The notes under the pieces were generated by a model. It was not told the DNA's origin. It worked only from the letters and a program-made list of their open reading frames with translations, and searched no databases. From positions 1 to 6,748 of the forward strand of contig JAENIZ010000107.1 of the NCBI GenBank assembly GCA_016844485.1: DNA of 6,748 nt, in the 5' to 3' direction. This stretch comes from Gammaproteobacteria bacterium (GTDB lineage Bacteria > Pseudomonadota > Gammaproteobacteria > Eutrophobiales > Eutrophobiaceae). The first letter of the stretch is position 1. Each line of letters begins with the position of its first letter. Position numbers and translations under genes: made by a program. Of the stretch, positions 1 through 6,669 are shown piece after piece.

Positions 1-3
1 GGC

Positions 4-28
4 AAGGATTGTTCCCTACAATCCTTTT
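4..28 (+). terminator. Probable intrinsic terminator of an upstream gene outside the window
   Basis: A perfect 9-base inverted repeat is visible: AAGGATTGT (4-12) and ACAATCCTT (18-26), with a 5-base loop TCCCT, and the 3' arm runs into TTTT (25-28). A stem followed directly by a T-run is the form of a rho-independent terminator reading on the + strand. The stem is only moderately GC-rich and the T-run is short, so it would be of modest strength. The - strand lacks a T-run on its side, so I do not propose it for the dehydrogenase gene. The gene it would serve lies left of the window. Confidence 0.45.
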
Positions 29-34
29 GCATTT

Positions 35-99
35 CCTCCATCCATGGAGGTCAGATGCAGGAGGTACGACTCCAGGGAAGGACGACCACATGGATGTGG
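35..99. repeat. Paired hairpins with complementary loops (REP-like intergenic element)
   Basis: Two short perfect hairpins are visible. The first has arms CCTCCA (35-40) and TGGAGG (45-50) with loop TCCA; the second has arms CCACA (86-90) and TGTGG (95-99) with loop TGGA. The loops are complementary, and CATCCATG (39-46) is the exact reverse complement of CATGGATG (89-96), so the two could instead pair over about 40 bases as one 8-bp stem. The purine-rich segment between them contains GGAGG-like motifs. The layout resembles dispersed intergenic repeat elements of many gammaproteobacteria, but membership in a family is inference from one copy. No coding function is seen. Confidence 0.4.
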
Positions 100-143
100 A
101 AGGTAGAATAATGTCTGGAACAATTATCGAGGAGTTAGAGTCG

Positions 144-178
144 CGTCGGGAACAGCGACCGAGAGAACGTCGGGAACA
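144..178 (+). repeat. Direct repeat of 11 bases with 24-base period
   Basis: CGTCGGGAACA occurs at 144-154 and again, exactly, at 168-178. The 24-base spacing is a multiple of three. In the reading frame that stops at 207-209 it gives two similar arginine-rich octads beginning RREQ and RREH. Only two copies are present. It could be a remnant of a longer tandem array or part of the same intergenic element as the hairpins at 35-99. Confidence 0.5.
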
Positions 179-194
179 CGTTGTCGAGCGGCGA

Positions 195-264
195 GTGATT
201 AGTAATTAGTTATTCGTAATCAGTTATTAGTTACTAATCACCAATCACCAGTTACTAATTACTT
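195..264. repeat. Degenerate heptanucleotide tandem array, ten units
   Basis: The 70 bases divide without gaps into ten 7-base units starting at 195. Unit position 2 is T and position 4 is A in all ten; the rough consensus is GTNAYTA. Units 7 and 8 (237-250) are identical (ATCACCA), and units 6 and 9 are identical (GTTACTA). Inverted symmetry is laid over this: GTGATTAGTAA (195-205) matches TTACTAATCAC (231-241), and AGTAATTAGT (201-210) matches ACTAATTACT (254-263). The array is AT-rich, in contrast to the GC-rich sequence on its left. It stops two bases short of the stop codon of the - strand dehydrogenase gene, so it could form AT-rich stems at the 3' end of that transcript. Function unknown. 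Confidence 0.8.
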
Positions 265-266
265 GC

Positions 267-1097
267 CTAAATCTTCTCCAAAATTTTATCCAGAACCCGT
301 ACGGGAAGGATGCGTTTCAGATATGCAAAGAGATGGGTAGGGAAAGTGACATAATAACGTTCTTTCGGCCGCCTGCTTTCCAGCGCATGGATCACTTTTT
401 TCAGCACGGCCTCCGGCCCCAGGGTAAAAGGCACGACGGGGCCTTCCGTTTGCAGGCGTTTTCCCGTGAGTTCATACACTTCCTTGTAGTAACTGTTCTC
501 CTTATTAATATTCCGTTTGTATGCCGCATAGGAGTTTTGTCTGAAATTGCTCCGGATCGGGCCAGGCTCAATCAGGGAGACATAAATATTTGTGCCTTTG
601 AGTTCCATCCGCAGGGTATCGGTCAATCCTTCCAGCGCATATTTTGTGGCGTTATAGGCGCCGCGATATTTAAGGGCAACTAATCCCAGCAATGAACTGT
701 TCTGGATAATCCTGCCCTCCCCCTGCCTGCGCATGACCGGTATAACCAGATTCGCCAGTTCATGGGCGCCAAATAGATTCACCTCGAATTGTTCGCGCAA
801 TACATCGCGGGAAAGGTCCTCAACCGCACCTGGCTGACCATAAGCCCCGTTATTGAACAGCGCATACAGAACACCACCCGTTTTTTGCAGGGCATACTCA
901 ACCGCGGATCGGATCGATGCCGAACTGGCAAGATCGAGCTGGACTGCCTCAAAGCCAAGGGAAATCAATTCCTCAACATCATTCTGTTTCCGGGCTGTGG
1001 CAAAAACACGGTATCCCCGCCCTTTTAGCCCCTCCGCCACACAACGGCCAATCCCCGTTGAACAACCGGAAATTAATACACTGCGCTGTTCCGTCAT
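267..1097 (-). CDS. Short-chain dehydrogenase/reductase, YbbO-like
   Basis: A 276-residue classical SDR, predicted to be a soluble NAD(P)(H)-dependent oxidoreductase. Visible hallmarks are the glycine-rich cofactor loop SGCSTGIG (10-17), NNG at 82-84, structural Asn107, catalytic Ser135, the YNATK motif with Tyr148 and Lys152, and EPGPIRS (177-183). Arg36 after the second strand suggests NADP(H) preference (inference). The C-terminal part, with FTLGPEAV near 224-231 and LPVRVLDKIL near 264-273, closely resembles E. coli YbbO, reported as an NADP-dependent aldehyde reductase, so reduction of aldehydes or ketones is likely; the substrate is not determinable. Length matches the family and all core motifs are intact. 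The ATG start at 1097 has an AGGA ribosome site (complement of 1105-1108) seven bases upstream. It is transcribed divergently from lptD and is probably monocistronic in this window. Confidence 0.93.
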   Translation of the reverse strand: MTEQRSVLISGCSTGIGRCVAEGLKGRGYRVFATARKQNDVEELISLGFEAVQLDLASSASIRSAVEYALQKTGGVLYALFNNGAYGQPGAVEDLSRDVLREQFEVNLFGAHELANLVIPVMRRQGEGRIIQNSSLLGLVALKYRGAYNATKYALEGLTDTLRMELKGTNIYVSLIEPGPIRSNFRQNSYAAYKRNINKENSYYKEVYELTGKRLQTEGPVVPFTLGPEAVLKKVIHALESRRPKERYYVTFPTHLFAYLKRILPVRVLDKILEKI

Positions 1098-1189
1098 ACG
1101 GGATTCCTGGTCTTATAGTCAAGCCGGGTATCGTGTCCAAACCTGCATGGCCCGGCATTTCCTCAAAATCTGAACATCGGTCCGGATTA

Positions 1190-1218
1190 TTGTATTATTG
1201 ACACTAACCTAGTATAAA
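1190..1218 (+). promoter_or_regulatory. Candidate sigma-70-type promoter for the lptD operon
   Basis: Within the 195-base divergent intergenic region the best pair I can see is TTGTAT (1190-1195) and TATAAA (1213-1218), separated by 17 bases, followed by an AT-rich leader of about 70 bases to the lptD start. The -10 matches consensus at five of six positions, but the -35 at only three. The same AT-rich core read on the other strand contains TATACT, so it might also serve the divergent dehydrogenase gene. I saw no convincing sigma-E type promoter, although lptD is under sigma-E control in E. coli. Confidence 0.3.
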
Positions 1219-1292
1219 AATTTGAAGATAAAGGCATTCTATGAGATTTTAACTACCTCGTGCCAAACAAATAATCTAATAAATAAAACACC

Positions 1293-3563
1293 TTGAAACG
1301 GAGTTTTTACAAATATCTTCTGGCACTCGCTTTACTAACGATGTGCCTGCCCGGGGGGGCGGAAACCACGGATGCGGACTGGCCATTATGCCCGCAGGCC
1401 CTTGAGGTCCCCGCGCGGCCACAAATTGATGCGGATGCGCCTCTGGCTGCCGGTGATGTTCATATCACCGCCGACAAGGCAGACCTGGAACAGGACGGCG
1501 TTTCGGTGTTACAGGGAAATGTCGAGATCACCCGGGATCGGCAGCAGGTCAGTGCCGATACCATCACTTATAACAAACCGGAAAATACCGCCGATCTGGA
1601 AGGTAACGTTGAATACTGGGACGATGCGGTATATCTGTCCGGTGATAAAGGCCATGTGGAATTTGACGGGGAAACCGGACGTTTTGAAAATTCCCGCTAT
1701 ATCATCAAGGACAACCGCGCTCGCGGCACTGCCGGTGAGCTTTTTCACGAATATGACAGCAAGACGAAACTGGAGGATGTTGATTACACCACCTGTGACC
1801 CGGAAGATAATTTCTGGAAGCTTTCAGCCAGTGAAATCAACCTCGATCATGAGAGTAACTGGGGCGACGCCAGAAATGTAGTATTTCGTATCAAGGATAT
1901 CCCCGTACTTTATACACCTTATATATCCTTTCCGTTGAGTGATGAACGCAAGACCGGGTTTCTGTTTCCAAGCTTTGGTAACTCAAACAGAAACGGGGCT
2001 GAAATAGAAACACCGTTTTACTGGAACATTGCGCCGGAAATGGACGCTATCCTGACTCCACGTATCATGAGCGACAGTGGATTGATGTTAATGGGCCAGT
2101 TCCGCTACCTGCTTGCCCGTGGGGAAGGTATATTGAATGCTGAATATTTACCCAGTGATAATGATTTTAATAATGAGGACCGCAATCTTATCGGCTTCAC
2201 ACACAATCAGTTATTCAGTGACACGGGCAAATTATTTTTAACTTACAATCGTGTTTCTGACAAGGAATATTTTGAAGACTTCGGTTCCAATCTGAGTGTA
2301 ACGAGTACACGTTATCTTGAGCGTCGTGCAGAGGCATCATATTCCGGTAACTGGTGGAACCTGAGCGGAAGGATACAGGATTATCAAACAGTTGACCGTA
2401 GTATTCCGGTAACATCCAGGCCATATAAACGCCTGCCACAAATCAATTTTAACGCCTACTCGCCGAGAAATAATCGCCAGTTCAATTACCAAGTAAAGAG
2501 CGAAATCAGTTACTTCGATCGTGGTGACAGTAACGGCGTCGTGACCGATGTGAATGATGGTTTAAGATTTGATTTGTTACCTTCCGTCAGTTATCCAATC
2601 TATAATGCATCTGCATTCGTTGAGCCTAAACTTGGATTGCGTTTTACCCAATACGACCTGCCTGACTCAGGGACCTTCGACTCCAATCCGAACAGAATTC
2701 TGCCTATAGTGAGTGTTGATAGTGGTATTTTCCTGGAACGCGATACAACACTCTTTAATACCAGTTTTTTGCAGACCCTGGAACCGCGCTTGTTTTATTT
2801 ATATATCCCGGAAGACGACCAGGATGACCTGCCTGTATTTGATACCGGCCAGTTCGATTTTTCTTTTGATTCCCTGTTCCGTGTGGATCGCTTCAGCGGG
2901 CCGGACCGCGTGGGTGACGCCAATCAGTTTACCGTGGCATTGACATCCCGCCTGATCAACCAAACAACCGGCAGGGATTCGGGATATGTAAGTCTGGGGC
3001 AGATTTATTTCCTGAAAGATCGCGATGTATTCCTTCCCGGCGGCAAGACCCGTGATGAAGACAGTTCTCCCATTGTCGCGGAAATCGGGACCGTGATCGC
3101 CGGTGACTGGAAACTACGTGGTAATATGCAATGGGATCCGAATAATAACAAAACAGAAAAACTGGTTGGTTTGATGCAATATAATCCGGCGCCTGATAAG
3201 GTCGTTAATCTTGGCTACCGGGTGCGAAGAACGACTGACAGTTTAACCAGCAGCGTCACTGTTACTGATATAGAACAGAGTGATTTCTCTTTCCACTGGC
3301 CTGTTAATCAAAACTGGAGCGCCGTGGGCCGCTGGACTTATGCTACGGCGGATGAAAAAACAATTGATCTTTTCGGCGGTGTTGAATATGACAGTTGTTG
3401 CTGGGGTTTTCGAGTAGTGGGCCGCCGCTTCCTGACTGATGCTGATGGTGATTCTGATGTCGGGATTTTTCTACAACTGGAACTCAAGGGACTGGCGGGC
3501 CTGGGCAAGAGCACTGTAGAATTTCTGGAAGAGAATTTACCCGGTTACCAGAGTGGATTTTAA
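1293..3563 (+). CDS. lptD: LPS-assembly protein LptD
   Basis: A 756-residue outer-membrane protein that, with lipoprotein LptE, inserts lipopolysaccharide into the outer leaflet. Residues 1-23 form a signal peptide (KRSFYKY, then a Leu/Ala core), with likely cleavage after PGGA. Residues about 53-190 are the periplasmic OstA/LptA-like beta-jellyroll, and about 200-756 the large beta-barrel, ending in Phe as barrel proteins commonly do. Four cysteines expected for the long-range disulfides of the E. coli protein are present: Cys33, Cys168 and the pair Cys702-Cys703; by homology Cys33 would join Cys702 and Cys168 would join Cys703. The start is TTG: the in-frame stop TAA at 1284-1286 excludes anything earlier, and the next Met (17) would destroy the signal peptide. 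No clear Shine-Dalgarno sequence precedes it. It is the first gene of the operon and overlaps surA by 11 bases. Length is close to the usual one and the frame is intact. Confidence 0.97.
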   Translation: MKRSFYKYLLALALLTMCLPGGAETTDADWPLCPQALEVPARPQIDADAPLAAGDVHITADKADLEQDGVSVLQGNVEITRDRQQVSADTITYNKPENTADLEGNVEYWDDAVYLSGDKGHVEFDGETGRFENSRYIIKDNRARGTAGELFHEYDSKTKLEDVDYTTCDPEDNFWKLSASEINLDHESNWGDARNVVFRIKDIPVLYTPYISFPLSDERKTGFLFPSFGNSNRNGAEIETPFYWNIAPEMDAILTPRIMSDSGLMLMGQFRYLLARGEGILNAEYLPSDNDFNNEDRNLIGFTHNQLFSDTGKLFLTYNRVSDKEYFEDFGSNLSVTSTRYLERRAEASYSGNWWNLSGRIQDYQTVDRSIPVTSRPYKRLPQINFNAYSPRNNRQFNYQVKSEISYFDRGDSNGVVTDVNDGLRFDLLPSVSYPIYNASAFVEPKLGLRFTQYDLPDSGTFDSNPNRILPIVSVDSGIFLERDTTLFNTSFLQTLEPRLFYLYIPEDDQDDLPVFDTGQFDFSFDSLFRVDRFSGPDRVGDANQFTVALTSRLINQTTGRDSGYVSLGQIYFLKDRDVFLPGGKTRDEDSSPIVAEIGTVIAGDWKLRGNMQWDPNNNKTEKLVGLMQYNPAPDKVVNLGYRVRRTTDSLTSSVTVTDIEQSDFSFHWPVNQNWSAVGRWTYATADEKTIDLFGGVEYDSCCWGFRVVGRRFLTDADGDSDVGIFLQLELKGLAGLGKSTVEFLEENLPGYQSGF

Positions 3564-4830
3564 TATTTCGAAGTACCTCCTGTCCTGTCTGTATTTTGCA
3601 GGAATAATCATTCCCTGCATGGCCCCGGATGCACTGTATGCAGATGTGCCCCTGGATCGCATCATCGCGGTGGTAAACGACGATGTCATCATGCAAAGTG
3701 AACTGGAGGGAAAGCTCCGCACTGTCAGAAATCAGCTTGAGCAACAGGGGACTGCCCTGCCTCCCACCGGAATACTGGAAAAACAGATTCTTGATCGCCT
3801 CATATTGAATAAACTGCAGTTACAACTCGCATTAGACACAGGTATTCGTGTCGATGACGAAACCCTGAACCGGACTATCAGTAATATCGCCTCAGAGAAT
3901 AAGGTCTCACTGACCCAATTCAGGGAGATATTGGAAAAAGACGGCTACAGTTATGAACGTTTCCGTGAAGATATCCGAAATGAAATCATTATTGCGCGTT
4001 TGCGGGAACGGCAAGTTGATAATCGAGTTACCGTTACCGATCGGGAAATTGATAATTTCGTTGTGAACGAGGAACACCAGGGTATTGTAGAGAATGAATA
4101 TCGTATTTCACATATTTTAATTGCCACACCGGAAGCAGCCACCCCCGAGGAAATTGAACAGGCCAGGCTGATCGGGGAAAAAGTCCTGGAAGATTTGACC
4201 AATGGTCAGGATTTTACTGAACTGGCAAAGAATGTATCTGACGGTAAACAGGCATCGGAGGGTGGTGATCTGGGCTGGAAAAAGGCCGGCGATATCCCTA
4301 CCCTGTTTTCAGATTATGTCAATAATATGAAAGAAGGGGATGTCAGTGAATTGATCCAGAGTCCCAGTGGTTTTCATATTATTAAACTCAGCGGATTTCG
4401 CAGCAGCGAGAAAAATATCGTAACCCAGACCAACGCCAGGCATATCCTGATCCGTGCAAATGAATTGTCAACAGAGAACGATGTCAAAATCCGGCTCGAA
4501 CAATTAAAAATCCGTATTGAGGGGGGTGATGATTTTGCTGAACTGGCCAGGGCACATTCCGAAGATACAGTCAGCGCGGCACAAGGAGGAGATTTGGGCT
4601 GGGTCAGCCCCGGATCGCTGGTGCCTGATTTCGAAAAGGAAATGGACAAGCTGCAACCCGGTCAGACCAGTGCGCCCTTCAAGACCTCCTGGAACGGCGC
4701 GAATATGACAACAGTGAAGACCGGAAACGCGCCGCCGCCAGAGAAGCTATTCGCAAAAGAAAAATTGAAGAAGCCCAGGAAAACTGGCTACGGCATATGC
4801 GCGATGAGGCCTATGTCGAATATCGTATAG
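3553..4830 (+). CDS. surA: Periplasmic chaperone/peptidyl-prolyl isomerase SurA, C-terminus frame-shifted
   Basis: SurA escorts outer-membrane proteins, LptD among them, through the periplasm. Residues 1-30 are a signal peptide with likely cleavage after ALYA. Residues 31 to about 170 are the N-terminal chaperone domain (DRIIAVVNDDVIMQSEL). The first parvulin domain spans about 182-282 (ISHILI through SGFHIIKL), and the second starts at about 293 (ARHILI, GGDLGWVSPGSLVPDFE). After PFKT (375-378) the homology ends: the expected FGWH-type strand is missing and residues 379-425 are an unrelated readthrough tail. The proper C-terminus lies in another frame at 4689-4844, implying loss of about 25 bases. 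In E. coli the C-terminal helix packs on the N-terminal domain, so this product would probably be impaired. The start is GTG, eight bases before the lptD stop, with no nearby Shine-Dalgarno sequence, which suggests translational coupling. Identity is certain; whether the lesion is real is not. Confidence 0.93.
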   Translation: MDFNISKYLLSCLYFAGIIIPCMAPDALYADVPLDRIIAVVNDDVIMQSELEGKLRTVRNQLEQQGTALPPTGILEKQILDRLILNKLQLQLALDTGIRVDDETLNRTISNIASENKVSLTQFREILEKDGYSYERFREDIRNEIIIARLRERQVDNRVTVTDREIDNFVVNEEHQGIVENEYRISHILIATPEAATPEEIEQARLIGEKVLEDLTNGQDFTELAKNVSDGKQASEGGDLGWKKAGDIPTLFSDYVNNMKEGDVSELIQSPSGFHIIKLSGFRSSEKNIVTQTNARHILIRANELSTENDVKIRLEQLKIRIEGGDDFAELARAHSEDTVSAAQGGDLGWVSPGSLVPDFEKEMDKLQPGQTSAPFKTSWNGANMTTVKTGNAPPPEKLFAKEKLKKPRKTGYGICAMRPMSNIV

Positions 4831-4844
4831 ATGATTTCCAATAA
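4687..4844 (+). pseudogene. surA: Out-of-frame C-terminal segment of surA
   Basis: Reading from the Leu codon at 4689 gives 51 codons to TAA at 4842-4844. The peptide begins LERREYDNSEDRKRAAAREA, continues with IRKRKIEEAQENW, and ends RHMRDEAYVEYRIDDFQ. This is a typical SurA C-terminal helix and tail, with no stop codon inside. The frame is offset by two bases from the one starting at 3553, so the missing piece must be 1 modulo 3 in length. Aligning PFKT and the expected FGWH-type stretch onto this segment gives about 25 bases. The ancestral protein would be about 438 residues, near the E. coli length of 428. The ancestral stop would overlap pdxA by 14 bases. Confidence 0.85.
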
Positions 4845-5880
4845 ACGTTGTCCGCGGATTGCAATAACTCCTGGTGAACCGGCAGGTATCGGGCCGGACA
4901 TCGTCATCCTGGCCGCACAACAATCATTCAAGGCGTCAATCATCGCTATCGCTGATCCGGATCTGTTGCGAGAACGCGCGACACTGCTGAACCTTCCGCT
5001 TGAACTGGTTATATTCAATGCAGACGAACCTGCTGTTCCGCACCAGGCCGGTAAACTCATAATCCTGCCTGTATCACAAAAAATTACAGCCCATCCCGGC
5101 AGACCGGATCCCGCCAATGCCGGTTATGTCCTGGAAACCCTGAGGCTTGCCTGTCAAGGCTGCATGCAACATAACTTTGCCGCGATGGTAACGGCCCCCG
5201 TACACAAGTCGGTTATCAATCAGGCGGGTTTCAGCTTCAGCGGGCATACAGAATTTCTGGCCGGGATCTGCGGTGCAAAGCATCCCGTCATGATGCTGGT
5301 GAACCCCGGTCTCCGTGTTGCCCTTGTGACGACACATCTGCCGCTATCCGAAGTCAGCCAAACAATCACCGGGGAAAAACTCGAGCATGTGCTGAAAGTT
5401 GTCTGGCACGACCTCCATGAACGTTTTGCCATCAACAACCCCCATATGCTGGTCTGCGGCTTGAATCCTCACGCGGGGGAAGATGGATATCTGGGGAAGG
5501 AAGAAAAACAAATCATTATCCCGGTCCTGGATAAATTGCGGCAGGATGGCATGCGATTAACCGGCCCGGTCCCGGCGGATACTGCGTTTACACCGGATCG
5601 CCTCCATGACGTCGATGTGGTCATCAGCATGTATCACGATCAAGGTCTGCCCGTGCTCAAGGCGCACGGTTTTGGAGAGACGGTAAATATTACCCTCGGT
5701 TTACCCATCATCCGGACTTCGGTTGATCACGGTACGGCCCTCGCGCTGGCCGGAACAGGTAATGCGAACTGTTCCAGCCTGCTTGCGGCAATCAACTGTG
5801 CCATTAATCTCACCAGCCTGCATTCCGCAACAGATTTACCTTCTCATACCAGCTTCAAGTCAGCACAAGTTGCTTTGTGA
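4831..5880 (+). CDS. pdxA: 4-hydroxythreonine-4-phosphate dehydrogenase PdxA
   Basis: A 349-residue cytoplasmic enzyme of the DXP-dependent pyridoxal 5'-phosphate pathway. It oxidises 4-phosphohydroxy-L-threonine with NAD(P)+; the product decarboxylates to 3-amino-1-hydroxyacetone phosphate, which PdxJ uses. Visible family motifs are ITPGEPAGIGPD (12-23), TAPVHKSVINQAGFSFSGHT (121-140), TTHLPLSEV (167-175), NPHAGEDG (212-219), MYHDQGLPVLK (267-277) and TSVDHGTALALAGTG (296-310). The three metal-binding histidines of the E. coli enzyme correspond to His169, His214 and His269, and the substrate-binding His-Thr pair to 139-140. Full length, slightly longer than E. coli (329) at the C-terminus. 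The ATG directly follows the TAG of the shifted surA frame. No strong Shine-Dalgarno sequence is seen, so translation probably depends on coupling to surA. Confidence 0.97.
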   Translation: MISNKRCPRIAITPGEPAGIGPDIVILAAQQSFKASIIAIADPDLLRERATLLNLPLELVIFNADEPAVPHQAGKLIILPVSQKITAHPGRPDPANAGYVLETLRLACQGCMQHNFAAMVTAPVHKSVINQAGFSFSGHTEFLAGICGAKHPVMMLVNPGLRVALVTTHLPLSEVSQTITGEKLEHVLKVVWHDLHERFAINNPHMLVCGLNPHAGEDGYLGKEEKQIIIPVLDKLRQDGMRLTGPVPADTAFTPDRLHDVDVVISMYHDQGLPVLKAHGFGETVNITLGLPIIRTSVDHGTALALAGTGNANCSSLLAAINCAINLTSLHSATDLPSHTSFKSAQVAL

Positions 5881-6669
5881 ATGACTCAGCACCGGCCCCG
5901 TAAACGTTTCGGTCAACATTTTCTGCACGACCGGATCGTTATCGATCGGATCATCGCGGCAATAGACCCGAAACCGGGTGAGTTGCTCATTGAGGTCGGT
6001 CCCGGCACGGGCGCCCTTACCCTGCCTTTACTGCATCGGCTCGGGATACTACATGTGCTGGAAGTAGATCGGGATCTTGCCAGGAACCTGACTGAACGTT
6101 GTCAGGGCCTGGGTGAGTTGCATATGCATTGCCAGGATGCACTCACATTCAACTTCTGTCAGATTTCTGATTCAGAACTCAGGGTGGTCGGAAATTTGCC
6201 TTATAACATTTCTACACCCTTTATCTTTCATTTACTTGACTACCTGCATTGCATCAAGGACATGTTGTTCATGCTGCAGAAAGAAGTAGTTGAACGATTG
6301 AATGCCGGACCGGGTAACAAGATATACGGGAGATTATCCGTCATGGTGCAGACCCGATGCCGGGTGGAAAAACTTTTCACGGTAGGTGCCGGCGCCTTCA
6401 CTCCTGCGCCTAAAGTGGAATCTGCCATTGTCAGGCTGATACCGCATGAGAGACCCGTTGCCGAAATAACAGATCACGATATTTTCGCCACTGTTGTTAA
6501 AAAATCTTTTATGCAACGGCGTAAAACCCTGCGTAACGCCTTGAAGGAATTGCTCAGTGAAAAACAGATCCGGTCACTTGGCATCGACCCCGGAAACCGG
6601 GCTGAACGACTGACGATAAATGACTTCGCCGCCCTGGCAAACTGTTGCCACAACGATAAAAATCAATAG
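5881..6669 (+). CDS. rsmA: 16S rRNA (adenine1518-N6/adenine1519-N6)-dimethyltransferase RsmA (KsgA)
   Basis: A 262-residue SAM-dependent methyltransferase that dimethylates two adjacent adenosines in the 3'-terminal hairpin of 16S rRNA, late in 30S assembly; its loss gives kasugamycin resistance in E. coli. Visible motifs are KRFGQHFLHD near the N-terminus (8-17), the SAM-binding loop EVGPGTGALT (38-47), the acidic motif LEVDRD (60-65), the catalytic NLPYNIS (105-111), FTPAPKVES (173-181) and the C-terminal QRRKTLRNAL (212-221). Length is normal for the family. The ATG immediately follows the pdxA TGA (TGAATG junction). No clear Shine-Dalgarno sequence is visible, which fits translational coupling. 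It is the last gene of the operon in this window. Confidence 0.97.
   Translation: MTQHRPRKRFGQHFLHDRIVIDRIIAAIDPKPGELLIEVGPGTGALTLPLLHRLGILHVLEVDRDLARNLTERCQGLGELHMHCQDALTFNFCQISDSELRVVGNLPYNISTPFIFHLLDYLHCIKDMLFMLQKEVVERLNAGPGNKIYGRLSVMVQTRCRVEKLFTVGAGAFTPAPKVESAIVRLIPHERPVAEITDHDIFATVVKKSFMQRRKTLRNALKELLSEKQIRSLGIDPGNRAERLTINDFAALANCCHNDKNQ

Noticed and set aside
9..209. A 66-codon frame on the + strand starting at TTG
   Set aside because: The first part runs through the terminator-like hairpin and the paired hairpins, it has no ribosome site, and its translation has no recognisable domain. Only the short part from ATG 111 is kept, as a doubtful finding.
1171..1200. TGAACAT as a sigma-E -35 element for lptD
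   Set aside because: No TCTGA- or TCAAA-like -10 at the proper distance; the match is to a short degenerate motif only.
333..1201. Overlapping + strand frames opposite the dehydrogenase gene
   Set aside because: They are antisense or shifted shadows of the SDR gene, whose motifs are complete on the - strand.
1198..1203. Perfect TTGACA -35 hexamer
   Set aside because: TATAAA at 1213 is only nine bases away, and no acceptable -10 hexamer sits 16-18 bases downstream, so it does not make a promoter on its own.
4675..4700. Programmed ribosomal frameshift in surA
   Set aside because: There is no slippery heptamer with a downstream structure that I can see, and the conserved codons themselves are missing from the DNA, so a shift alone would not rebuild the domain.
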